From Tetrahymena thermophila SB210 (lineage: Eukaryota > Ciliophora > Oligohymenophorea > Hymenostomatida > Tetrahymenidae): DNA of 64,000 nucleotides. The notes below the pieces were generated by a model. The model was not told the DNA's origin. It ran no database searches and worked only from the letters and a program-made list of their open reading frames with translations. Below, piece after piece: positions 1 to 10,830 of the stretch. The stretch lies in assembly GCF_000189635.1 (NCBI RefSeq), contig NW_002476417.1, positions 620,001 through 684,000 of the forward strand, read 5' to 3'. The number at the start of each line of letters is the position of its first letter. The stretch's first letter is position 1. The translations under genes were made by a program, and so were the position numbers.

Positions 1-1525
1 TTTATCTAGGAGAAAATGTAAGATATTCTTCAATTTGCTATTTTAAGACTAAAATTTAATAAATTTAAGCAAAAAATAAGCTATATTTTTTTATAAATTA
101 TTTTTAGTTTGTCTGTTTTCTAAACTTAAAATTGCAAATCCAATTAATTTCGCAAGTATCATCTTGATTTAAAATAAAATTTAAACTTTTATCTTCATCA
201 TAATCATCATTAAAATCTATCACAATTTTATATTGCGAAAAAGAGTCTTTCATAAAATATTAAAGAATATCTTTATAGTGATTAGGATAATTAAAAAATA
301 GTATACTTAGATCTAAATAAATAGTCTTTTCTCTATTAATGGATATTATCAAATCTTTTATTTTATTATATTTTGGATTCTTGTCATTCATTTTACCAGA
401 GTATCTCTTTTTTTTTCGTATAAAATATATTTATGAATGCTATTCAGTGGTAATTAGCGTTTTTAAAATTTCTTTAATTAAAATTTCATTAATAATCTTA
501 AATTTGATTTCAAAAGAATTATTATTATCTTAAGAGTTTTATGTAATTAATTGCTTAATTTGATTTAAAGAGTTTTATTATTTTTTACCAATTTTTATTA
601 CAGTAAATGTAGGCAATTACTTAAGAAATTAATAGAGCCATTAAATAATATCAACTGATAATGGAATTAATAATAAAATGTAAATATTTATAAGTTTACT
701 GCTATAAGTACTAAAATTTTGGTTATTTTCAGTTGTAAAAAAACTTAAAAGGATAACAAATAGCATTTATAGAATAATAAATAAGTTATTATGTAACTAA
801 ATTTATCTTGTTCTCGATTTTTAATCTATATTCTTAAAGTTACTAAAACAAATAAAGTTAAGCATAATCATTATGATTAAACAAACTTAATCTTAAAAAA
901 TTTTCTAAATATAATTTACTTAATTTTTTCTCATATGTTAATTTGAAGCATTTCCGTATAGTTTTATTATAAATAGAAGAACCAAGAGCAATAATGAATA
1001 CTTAAATAGTTGAATGATAGATAATTAAAAAAATAGCTTTAATAAACAATTTTAAATTAAGAACATTCTAAATAAATTTTTTAAACTATCCATTTAAGTG
1101 TCTTTTTTAGTTTTCATACATATTTATACTCTCAGGGTAATTACTAGGTGAGATAATTATTCAGCTAGAATCATTACTATATGCTAATCTTCATACATTA
1201 TCAGCAGTTTGAATATAATTAATGATATAAATTTCAAAACAAATTTAATAAGGTATTAAGTATCATTAAAAGAATCTTCATTTAGCATGCCTAAAATTAA
1301 CTTTATTGTATCTTACTCATAATTTAATTTTAGTTATCTGTAAAATATTATTGAATTAACTAGATAATTGGCTAGTTGCAACAAAATTAATACTTTGATT
1401 GAGAAATATTATTTATTCTATTATAAAATAAATATACTCTGAATAAAAGCTATTTATGAAGGAATACTGAGGAAACAAACCAATTTTTCTAAAATTCTAT
1501 TTTATTTGTTTTTTTCTGATTTCAT
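1..1525 (-). CDS. Multi-pass membrane protein, N-terminal part (3' end beyond the window)
   Basis: One uninterrupted frame of 508 codons runs from an ATG at 1525 down to the window edge, with TAA/TAG read as glutamine. The start MKSEKNKQNRILEKLV is followed by at least six hydrophobic stretches in roughly the first 300 residues, e.g. SIKVLILLQLANYLV, FVLKFISLIIFKLLI, YSLLLLVLLFIIKLYG, LIIMIMLNFICF, LFIILQMLFVILLSFF and IYILLLIPLSVDII. A hydrophilic, presumably cytoplasmic, region rich in K, N, D and Q follows (e.g. DFNDDYDEDKSLNF). I found no intron and none is needed. I do not recognise the family. The layout (about six membrane helices, then a soluble part) would suit a ciliate membrane sensor kinase, a cyclase or a P-type pump, but no DKTGT, H-box or cyclase motif is visible in this part. 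It is not a member of the tandem superfamily to its right. I am fairly sure it is coding and unsure of its function. Confidence 0.6.
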
Positions 1526-2010
1526 TTTTTTAGATAAACTTTTTTATTCTTTGAGTTAATAAAGATTATTTTATTTCTTATTTAAACAATTTATTATTAA
1601 ATAATTGTTAAATTCAAATCTTTAAATACAATATACTTAAATATAGAAAAGAGCCACTAAGGATTTTATCAAATTACCCTATAAATGTATTTATATCATT
1701 TAATTAATTATTTTTACATAAATTATTTACTAATATCAATTTAAAGGATTTTTAAAAAGTGAATTACTTTAAAATATAAATAAAAATGATCAATATGAAG
1801 ATTGGGAAGATAATCAATCAATTTGATGAGTGTATTGCCTAAGTGGTTTATATTTGTGTTAAGCATAAATATATACATACATAGATATATACATACAAAT
1901 TACAATATTTTATTTGAGGCATAAATTCTAAGCTTAAGATAGCTCTATAATTCTTAAAAGGAATTTGTTAAGGAATACTGAATAAATATAGCTGTTCCTG
2001 GTTTTAAAAT

Positions 2011-2040
2011 TCCGCTGATTGGATATATTTAATCAGCGGA
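2011..2040. repeat. Perfect 10-bp inverted repeat (hairpin)
   Basis: TCCGCTGATT at 2011-2020 and AATCAGCGGA at 2031-2040 are exact reverse complements separated by a 10-base AT-rich loop. The stem has five G/C pairs, which stands out in such AT-rich DNA. It could be a structured RNA element, a protein-binding site or the end of a small mobile element. Nothing around it decides between these. Confidence 0.7.
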
Positions 2041-2486
2041 GTTTATAAAAATATTAATATATAAATGACAAAATGGCAGTTTATGTATTTTTTTTTTCTT
2101 TTTTAAATCAGAATTTATCAGATATACCTTTAATTAAAAATCAAGGAGAGCATTTTAATTTTTGGTTCCAAAAATTAAATTTTTGCTATAAATTCCTAAA
2201 ATTTAATTAAAATATTCGAATTGAAAAAATAGAAAGAAAAAGAAGGTTTAAGTTAATATTTCATTCAAATATATATGAACTGTAAAACCTTCTATTTTAC
2301 CTTAGAATGTTTTCGAAAAAGCTTTAAAAAAATTTATTTACTGTAAAAAAAATTTTTTTACTCTCAAAATTTGAAAAAAGGTTTCTGTATTTTGATTAAT
2401 TTTTGTAAAATATAAGAAATCAAATATAAAGAAAATAATTAAGATTTAAAAAAAAAAATATTCATTAGTAATATAAAAATTATTTG

Positions 2487-2531
2487 AAATATCACAAATC
2501 ATAAATCATGATATCATGATCTGTGATATTT
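2487..2531. repeat. Palindrome with outer 10-bp arms
   Basis: AAATATCACA at 2487-2496 pairs exactly with TGTGATATTT at 2522-2531. Inside lies a perfect 16-bp palindrome, ATCATGATATCATGAT, at 2505-2520. The element sits at the point where the relic of the left-edge gene stops resembling its parent, so it may mark a rearrangement junction. Confidence 0.65.
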
Positions 2532-2596
2532 TAAATGCAGGAAGAGCTATATATTAATTTTTCTAAAATTGTATTTTTTTGTTTCTTTTATATCAT
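2492..2596 (-). pseudogene. Probable 5' relic of the left-edge membrane protein gene
   Basis: A 34-codon frame begins MIQKKQKNTILEKL, close to MKSEKNKQNRILEKL at the start of the gene at 1525. After about 15 residues the similarity ends and the frame runs into the palindrome at 2487-2531 and a TGA at 2492. Loose nucleotide similarity continues upstream of both ATGs. I infer a duplicated and truncated 5' end. A chance match is possible because the matching part is short and lysine-rich. Confidence 0.4.
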
Positions 2597-2854
2597 TTAA
2601 TTAAATTTTTTTTTTAGATTTAACTAAAATAATTAAAATCATATTAAAAGATTAAATCTTATTCAATTAAATTCCAATTTTGTAATATGCATACTTAAAA
2701 TAAAAATAATTACTATAGATTTTTTTCAAATTTACCCTAAAATAAAATTTATTTCATTAAAATATTTATTAATATCTACAAAAATATAAATTTACAATAT
2801 TTTATATGAAATCTTTAAGGAGACAAATAAATAGGCTAGGTAAGGTAGGTACCT

Positions 2855-5249
2855 TCATAAATTCTTTATTTTTCTATAAAGTAATTTTAATTTAAACATG
2901 AAAACAAGTATTAAAATTAATAGTAATATCAATATGATTAAAATCATCCAGAGTTAATTCAATATTTTTTATTGTATTTCTATATTTTTAGATGGTAATT
3001 AATGTTTAAAAATTTAACTTAAAGGAGCTATTAAGGTTGAATTATTAATTTAGATATAAATTCTAAAATACTCAAACTATTTGTCATCTTCTTTTCGAAT
3101 TTACATCTGTATATTTTAAAAACAAGTCGTAGTTATCTCATATTTTATGCTATCTTTGATCTATTTCAACTTTAGTAAATATTCCTTGAATATAACTATA
3201 TTTTAATTATTCTAAAAATATATATTAACTTTAAAGTAAAACATATTAAATTTAATATTAATTAAAACTACTTACTTCTATATTGTTGAAGCCATTCGTA
3301 AACTCTTAAGAAATAGAGTGCTCACTTGTTGAAAAAAAAAAATAAATTTTTTAATTTTGTAAGCCCAAAATATCAATATCTTTAATTATTTTATTAATTA
3401 ATTTAGTGCTCTCTATTTTAAATTTAAAAGTATTAGACATTAGGGCATATTCATAAGCAGAACTATTAAAGTCTCCATAAGACTCTTGTATATTACTGTA
3501 ATATTTTATTTTTATATGTATTGATACATTCTTATTGTTTACGTCTAAGAAATAAAAAATTTTTTAGAAATAGATATTTTGATGAACCTCAATTAATTCA
3601 TAATTTACTTAGTTATCTTCAATAAAAATATTATCAATTTTATGTGGTACCATTTTTTGCTATTCTTTTGTTATTTAATTTTAGTTATTTTATAAAGAAA
3701 TTATTAGGTTTTAATCTGGTAGTCTACTTAAGAGCAATAATTTTGGTTCCTAAAAAGTGTTGAAGCTCATTTAATTTCGATAAATGTTAGTAATAGAGAA
3801 TTATTTTTCTGATAGAATGAGTGTCAAAAGTATATTAGTAGTTGGCTCATAATTATAAATCTCAATATATTTAACATTTTACAATTAAAAAACTTTTACT
3901 TCTTAGCTTGATTAGAAGTAAAACCTGTGTAAAAAATATCCACTCTACATATATCTTACTTCAAAAAGAACTGGTTTTTCTTCAATTAATTGATATTCTA
4001 AGTATAAATAAGAATTTGTGTCACTCTTTTCTACTTCGAAAATCACATATTCATTTTGATAATTATTTTAAGAATTTATTTGAATATTAAAAGCCTAGTT
4101 TATTTTCAACTATTAAGTTAATCTTTCGTCAGTTAAAATACTTCCTGTAGCATTTTAATTCAATTAATTGCCTTCATTTTAATATATTTGCAAACAAATT
4201 TATTTTTACTATTGCAAGGAATTTTAAATTAAATCATAAAATTGATTTTTATTTAATGATATTTCAGGATAGAGAAAGACATAAGTGTTGTTAATACTTT
4301 TCAATTTATTTTATAAATCAAAGCTAATATCTGTTATTTAATTCTCTTGAGAAAATTAAAAACGCTATGAGCAAAAATAGATCTAAATATTTAATACATT
4401 TTGATGCTAAATCTTAAAAATTCTATTTTAGTAAAAACTCTCAAAGACATAGTTTTAAAAAACCTACTAGTTTAAAGTTACATTTTCCTAATTTATGAGA
4501 TTAATATGACTATATTCAGTTGCCATGAATAAAAATTATTTTGCATTGAAATTTGAGCTTGCTTTTAAATAAAGATAAAGAAATTCAGTATTTTTGACAA
4601 CATTATTTTCTTTAGTTAGCACTCCATCAATTTATGGGAATATTTGTAAATTAGGTTGAGAGCATTCTTCAATTTTAAGATTATAATTTGATAGCCAAAA
4701 ATCAATATAAAACTCATTTTAATTACTTTATTATAAAATTTAATAATTTCGCATCTTATTTATTGATAAAATTATCCATTAATTAGATTTTATTTTAAAA
4801 AGCTTATTTAAATATATAATTTATACTTCTTAATCTATTGCCTTTACTTTTAATTTTTATTAAAACTTTTAGTAATCTTATGCATTTTTTAAAATATAAA
4901 TTGTTAATAAAGCTTTTTAAGTGTAAATATAGGAACCATTAGTACAATTAAATTACTCAAATATAAAGTCTGAATTCTCATTTTCCAAAATAACTTGAAT
5001 AATTTTATTTGTTGAATTAGACAATAAAAGTGTATAGGTTGACATTTCGACTTCTATTTCTTAAATATAGCTTTCATTACCTATTATAAAAAAATAAATA
5101 AACTAAACAAAGGTAAATTATACCATGCATTCTCATTAATTAAACCATTTTAGAGAATTTTAAGAATTTTTTCATTAAGACTAAAGGTCAATTTTTGTGA
5201 AAAAACATTTTTTATTAAATGGCCTTAATTAATTAGAATGGACAGTAAG

Positions 5250-5300
<51 letters not shown>

Positions 5301-8002
5301 GCTTTAGTGTATGATTTATCTTATACAAAATTTTTTAAAATTTACAAAAAAATTATTTTTTAAAATCTGGAATTGAAAAAGAAATAAAAATGAATTATTT
5401 GTAAGAAAATGCTACTTAAATGAATTTGTTTTTGAAAGTTAACATCTTCTTGGTATAAAGCAAGACATATTTCTTGTCCTCTAATAATCGCCTAATTGTA
5501 AAATTTTTTATTAAATTAAAAAGCTTCAAAAGCAGTTTCAACATCTAATGAATATATTTTTGATAATTCTTCTTAGTCGAATATTCTAGTATAAATATAT
5601 TAAAGTTTTCTATAATATTCTGATTATTAGGAGCTACCCCAGCAATAAATAAGCAAATTACTTTTAAAAAAATAGTTATCTAAAATATTATCATTAAGAA
5701 ATTAATCGTCTTATTCATACAAGTATTTATAGTAAACTTAAATCGGGTTAATATAGGTGGTATCACAACAAAATTGAATATCCACACTTTATTCATTTAT
5801 TTGAATGTTTTTATCAAGCCAAATTGTTAATTTATCAAGAGATTAATTAATTTTTTAAATGTGAATCAAGGGTTTATTTTATGTTTAAATAATTTTATTT
5901 TATTGTAAATCAATATAAACATTAATTATATTTTATTTAAATTGATTAATGTTTATTTAAATTTTTCTTTCAAAATTAAAATTATAAATTTAAATTTTAC
6001 TATCAAAATAGTTTCTTTTTAAGCTTAATTATGTTAGATTCATACATAAAATAACTATCGGATCTTCTTGCCAATTTTATTCAATAATTTATTTTTATAT
6101 GTAATATAGATGGTGGTTGCTTGATAATATAGGGCTAAAATAGGTTACATTTTATGATATTTTACCTAAAATTGTAGATAGACTTTAGAAATCATAAAAT
6201 AACTCAATAATAAAATCATTTTCTTTAAATTCTTTTGGCAAATAAAATTTAATTACTTTATTTTTTGATTCTATTTTTTGTTTAAACACTGTATTTCTAT
6301 TTGAAACATCACTAAATATAATATCTTCTAAATAATCTATTTCTTAAAAAGAGAGTGAATAGTATATTTCCAGATGATATATAAAATCACTTGAGTCAGC
6401 CTAGCTATCTAGAGTTATCGATATATCTTAGTTCTCAGTTTGCTCTATTACTTTACACTTTAATTTAATAAAAATTATTAATTGGCTTTACAAAATTTCT
6501 TTATTTATTAATTACTTTATCAGAATATCTAATTGCTAATCTTTTTTTAATTTTTTGCTGATTAAAAATATTTAATTAAATAGGATACGTACTTGTTTAT
6601 ATCTTATTATAAATTTAACCATAAAGCTAATTCAAGTTATCATATGATATTTTAATCCTCATTAACTTATAGCTAACAAATCCAGCTCCTATTTAATAAA
6701 TAAATAAATTAATTAATCAATTCTGTATAAAATTTAAAAAATAAATTCTACCCTCAGCAATTAAGTATTTGTTTTCATACTAAAATAGAGACAAATTTTC
6801 TTCATAATTAATGCAAACATTTCCATTTTCATCTACTTAAGCTTATTTTAAATTTTAACTGTAATCTTTATTATCATCAAAGAGTTTATCAGAAGACCCA
6901 TAAGATATATTAATATCTTATCCTTTTAAATATAGGCATATAGCATGGTCAATTAAAGCTTTGTTTAAACTTAAATTTAGACTATTTTTTTTTTAATATA
7001 AATACTCTAAATAATATTCTTCAACTTCAAAATCTTATTAAATTTTTAGATAAATTATATTTGATTCTTACTCGCAAGTTTGTATAAAATAAAAAAAGGG
7101 AGATTTAACTTTATAATAAACATTAGAAAGCAATTTGTATTATTAATAATTATAACTAATGAAACAACTACCAATCACATAAATATGAGATGTTTCTAAA
7201 TTTTAATAACCTTAATTATAATAAATGGGATGTTATAAGTTTTAGAGTTCATCTATTATAAGGCTTAAATTTTTGGTATATGAAATAATGGTAAAATCCA
7301 ATTTTGTACAGCCATTTTTCTTTATCTCGAAAATGTAGTAAGTCACTCCATATTTAGTTATTTTACTACATTGTTTTATATCTTATACAATAAATACATA
7401 CTTTAATTCTTGTGAATACATAAGCAAGTAGGTTTTAAATTCATACAACATTTCATACTTAATTTATAAAACTGGTTTTTATACCTAAATCTTTATGTTT
7501 TAAGTTTTACCTATTATTTAAAATTATTGTTAAAATTTTAAGTTATTTTAGAATTATTTTTACTTTATATATAATATTTAAACTTATCTAATAAAATAAG
7601 ACTTCTTGCTCTACATTAATCTCCCAAACATTTTATTTATACAATCAAAATGGAATATTTCTAAAATAGCTTAGTTTAGCAAAAGTTATTTTCTTTATAC
7701 TCATTCTCAAAGCAAATTTCTTACTTTTCCTAATAATTTATCCCTAATTCGTTGTATGTTATCCAAAATTGAGTAGAGAATTAGCTGCAAGATCCTTCAT
7801 CTTACAATAAATAAAAAAATGTATAATCTAATGATAATAATTGATTAATAATAATTTTATAAGATATAATCTCTCCCTTAAAGAACGTAGGAGAAAGTTC
7901 TACTAAATAATCAACATCCTCGCTATTCATTTCAATAGTTTTTTATAGGCATTAAGAGACTTGAAGCAGCAAAAATAAAGTGAAAAAGATTGAAATAATC
8001 AT
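2855..8002 (-). CDS. Large type I membrane protein, subfamily A, copy 1 (spliced)
   Basis: The most diverged subfamily A copy. Its start MIISIFFTLFLLLQVSQC is a clean signal peptide. An in-frame ATG seven codons upstream (8023) is an alternative start. Residues ~35-45 read LVELSPTFFKGE, matching LVEYSPKFYEGE in A2. The superfamily cysteines follow: QDEGSCSQF, EICFENE, NNFC and IKCLGDQC. The last intron is at about 3212-3275. The last exon has the conserved EYFRIYIQ strand, then a helix (WMILIILILLLILILVFMF), a basic tail (KLKLLYRKIKNL) and TGA at 2855. Role inferred: a cell-surface or endomembrane protein with a very large lumenal or extracellular part. I do not know the domain fold. An AAAT-type repeat at 5251-5300 lies inside the gene, probably in an enlarged intron. 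I did not map every interior intron, so hidden frameshifts cannot be excluded. Confidence 0.72.
5251..5300. repeat. (AAAT)n microsatellite, about 12 units
   Basis: An uninterrupted run of AAAT/AATA units lies within the A1 gene. At the corresponding place A2 has a 64-bp intron (13009-13072), so the repeat is most likely inside an expanded intron of A1. A low-complexity coding insert is less likely. Confidence 0.9.
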
Positions 8003-8023
8003 CTTATCATTTGTTTAAATCAT

Positions 8024-8824
8024 GTTTTGCATATTAATAAATAAAATTAGGAAATACTTTAATTAGTTATTATTAATATATTAATTAGCTTTTAATTACA
8101 CTCTAATTAGCAATTAATAAATCATATATTAAACTTAATAAGTATTTTAGCTATCTTACAAATTAATTTTTACAATGAAATAAAATTTCTTAATTCCATA
8201 ATCAATTAGTCAGCACTATTACATTTAAAAATTTAAAATGGAGTAAATTTAGTTCAAAAAGCTTTGTAAAATAAATAAAATCTAAAAATTTTCAATTTTT
8301 AAAAATATGATTTAGAATTAGTTATCAATCATAAATATTTATTTATATTTTTAGCCAAAATGATTTTTTAGACAATTTTAAATGCAATACGAATTAAAAT
8401 TTAATAGATAATAAATTCCTTTTTTTCTTTTATTTTATTAAATATGTGAGACAACAACTAAGTAGTTATTATATATTTATTTTATTTATAAAAATCCCTA
8501 ACACTTTAATTAAATCATCAAAATTAATAATTTTTATTCTACATTTTTTTTAAAATTTGATTTTATTTATTTAATAATGAAAAATATAAAAACAAACAAA
8601 AAATAATTTTTAATTCTAATTTTGTAAAAAAATCATTTTTTTTTCCAAATGAAAGTGAAAAAATTTTATTAATTTAAAAATAAAAAAATAATAAGAAAGA
8701 ATGAAAATGATAAATTAAAAAAATTAAATTTATTAATAAAAAAACAGAAATTAAAATTATCAGTAAAGTTATACGAACATTGATAAAATAAAAACCATAA
8801 AAAGAAAAATATTATATATTTCGT
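8024..8824. other. Intergenic, A1 to GST gene
   Basis: About 800 bases of AT-rich sequence between the 5' end of A1 and the 3' end of the glutathione transferase gene. I see no coding frame, tRNA-like block or notable repeat. It presumably carries the A1 promoter. Confidence 0.5.
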
Positions 8825-9436
8825 TCATAAAATTGGATGACGTCCTTCAGAAATATAAGATGCAATTTATGGGATTGACTCAATCTTTTCTTTAAGAGCA
8901 TCAAAGGTTCCTGCAAATTCTTCATATTGTTCTGGCATAAAGCTTTTGAAATTTCTAGCAAAACTTAAAAAGTAAAGATCTGCAACTGTAAAGTATCCTA
9001 GCAAATATTCTTTATTCTTGAGGAATTTGTGAATGTCGTTAGCTTTAGGTAGGATTTAGCAATTAAATATCTTTAATTTTTCTTCTCCTTATTTTTAAAA
9101 TACTTGAAAGAGGCTGGTACAAAGATCAGAGAAGATATTCCTTAGATTATCAACTATGAATCTATCTGACTCTTTGCCTAAAAGTTCGCTCATATTCAGT
9201 TTATTCACTAAATAATCGAATATAGTTTCACTTTCTGTTAGTTTCACATCTCCATCAATCAGATAGGGTAAATTTGGGAAAGGCAAGTCTAGAGAGTATT
9301 TATCTTTTCCAAACCACTAAGCAGGATCAGTGTATAAGGTTTCTTAATATTCAACACCAGAAATCTCAAGTAAATATCTAGAAGGTTAAACCTTACCAGG
9401 GCCTTTCCAATATCCAATAGTGATTTTTTAAGACAT
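8825..9436 (-). CDS. Glutathione S-transferase, mu-type
   Basis: A single-exon frame of 203 residues, against about 218 for typical mu-class enzymes. The N-terminal thioredoxin-like domain begins MSQKITIGYWKGPG, with the catalytic-type tyrosine in the IGYW motif. It continues with RYLLEISGVEY, TDPAQWFGKDKYSLDLPFPN, LPYLIDGD and KLTESETIFDYL (the cis-proline NLPYLIDG loop and the glutathione-binding SE, usually QS). The helical C-terminal domain carries the N-capping box (YFTVADLYFLSFA), and the protein ends SEGRHPIL at TGA 8825. The family conjugates reduced glutathione to electrophiles in the cytosol as a dimer. The gene is unrelated to its neighbours and sits alone between A1 and A2 on the same strand. 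Its coding sequence is less AT-rich than theirs. The start at 9436 puts the tyrosine in the usual position. Confident in family; the exact class and substrate are inferred. Confidence 0.93.
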
Positions 9437-10830
9437 TTTTTATTATTTTTAAATTTTGTTTATTTTATTGATATAAATGATTTATTATTTTAAAGAAAAT
9501 TCATTTCTGGATTTAAAAACAAATAGATAGATAGATTTATGTAACAAATATTATTTAATTATTATAATAATCAAATAAATATTTTATAATATGTAAAAAA
9601 TAATGAAAATATAGATTTGTATTTTTAAAACTAAAATAATAAGATAAAAATATGAGATTACATTAAATTTTTAATGAATTTACAAATAAAAACTTTGGAA
9701 GATATTAGATTTTATTAGATACTTAAATTTCAAATTACTTATTCTCTCAATTTTATTCTAAAAACTGAAGAAAAAAAATTAAAAAACTGTAAAAATTAAA
9801 ATCATAAATATGAAATAAATCTTTTAATTTTATATTTAAACTCTAATATTTTAATAAATTAAATTCTAAATATATATTTCATCATATTTAATACATAATT
9901 CAATGTTTTTTATCTTAAAATAAAATGATTTGTAAGAAATATATTAAAAATGTCAGCACAATTGGTTTATATTAATACAAAATTTTTTTTTTAATGACCT
10001 ATAAATGAATATTAAATTTCATATTTTGAGAAAGACCATAACATATCTTTATTTGATTATTAATTGGTCTTATTTAGAGTAAAAAACAATATTTAAATTT
10101 TCATAAATTTAGAGGGTAAAACAAAATAGATATGATTAGAAATTTTTCTTAAATTTTTCTATTTTTTGCTTTTTTAGATTTTATCATAATTTATAAGATT
10201 ACATAAAAATAGTGATTGGTTTACAAAAACTGTAATGTTTCAATTAAAATTTAATTATAAAATCAAAGAATTACAAAATAATTATTTATTTGTTCTAATT
10301 TAAACTCTTTTCAATTTTAAAATGCAACTTTAGTAGTATTATCTACTTTAAAAAAGTATTCCTATTAACTTTTTTTTCACTTACTTCTTAATTTATGAAA
10401 TTTTCTTCTTTTTTTATATATTCTCAATTATAATATATAATAAGATTAAATAGTACAAGTAAATATTTCTGACTTTTAATTCACACTCAAATTTAAAAGT
10501 AAACAAATTCAATTTATGCACTGCATAATTAATTAATAAATAGCTTAAATAGCCTTGATAAAATATATTAAATTATTTGATTCTTCATTTTATTATTTAA
10601 AGTTTTAGTTATTAGTTTTTAAAAATTTAATTTGAAGTATAAATAGACTTTCTATAAGTTTCAAAAATCCTAAATAAATAAATAAAAATAAATACTTTTA
10701 AATTCATATTTTAAATTAGTAAAATATTTATTTTAAACTTTTATTTATTTAAATAAAATTAGATGAATAAAATTAGATGAATAAATTATTAAATTTAAGA
10801 TTTATATTTAATAAATACAATTTAATTATT
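9437..10830. other. Intergenic, GST gene to A2
   Basis: About 1.4 kb of very AT-rich sequence. The only coding-like item is the short relic frame at 10101-10187. A 14-base direct repeat (AATAAAATTAGATG twice) occurs near 10755-10785. No tRNA, rRNA or long frame was seen. Confidence 0.5.
10101..10187 (-). pseudogene. Possible second 5' relic of the left-edge gene
   Basis: A 28-codon frame reads MIKSKKAKNRKIQEKFLIISIL and ends at TGA 10101. It resembles the first residues of the left-edge protein (MKSEKNKQNRILEKLVCFLS): a lysine/asparagine head, then EK and a hydrophobic start. With the relic at 2492-2596 this would make two fragments bracketing the A1-GST block. The match is short and lysine-rich, so confidence is low. 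Confidence 0.25.

Larger units (their letters stand above)
1526..2854. other. Intergenic region with hairpins and a gene relic
   Basis: This stretch lies between the 5' end of the left-edge gene and the 3' end of A1. It holds no convincing long frame. It contains a TATA/CATA-type simple repeat around 1868-1905, a 10-bp hairpin at 2011-2040, a palindrome at 2487-2531 and a 34-codon frame at 2492-2596 that resembles the start of the left-edge gene. The sequence upstream of that relic (about 2597-2800) is loosely similar to the sequence upstream of the left-edge gene (about 1526-1760), for example the shared AAATTACCCTA / AAATTTACCCTA block near 1671 and 2729. Confidence 0.5.

Noticed and set aside
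339-533. Plus-strand 64-codon ORF
   Set aside because: Antisense to the 508-codon minus-strand frame of the left-edge gene; low-complexity hydrophobic content typical of AT-rich shadows.
1-1525. Assignment of the left-edge protein as a P4-type flippase
   Set aside because: Some helices are arranged suggestively, but no DKTGT phosphorylation motif or other ATPase signature could be found in the visible part.
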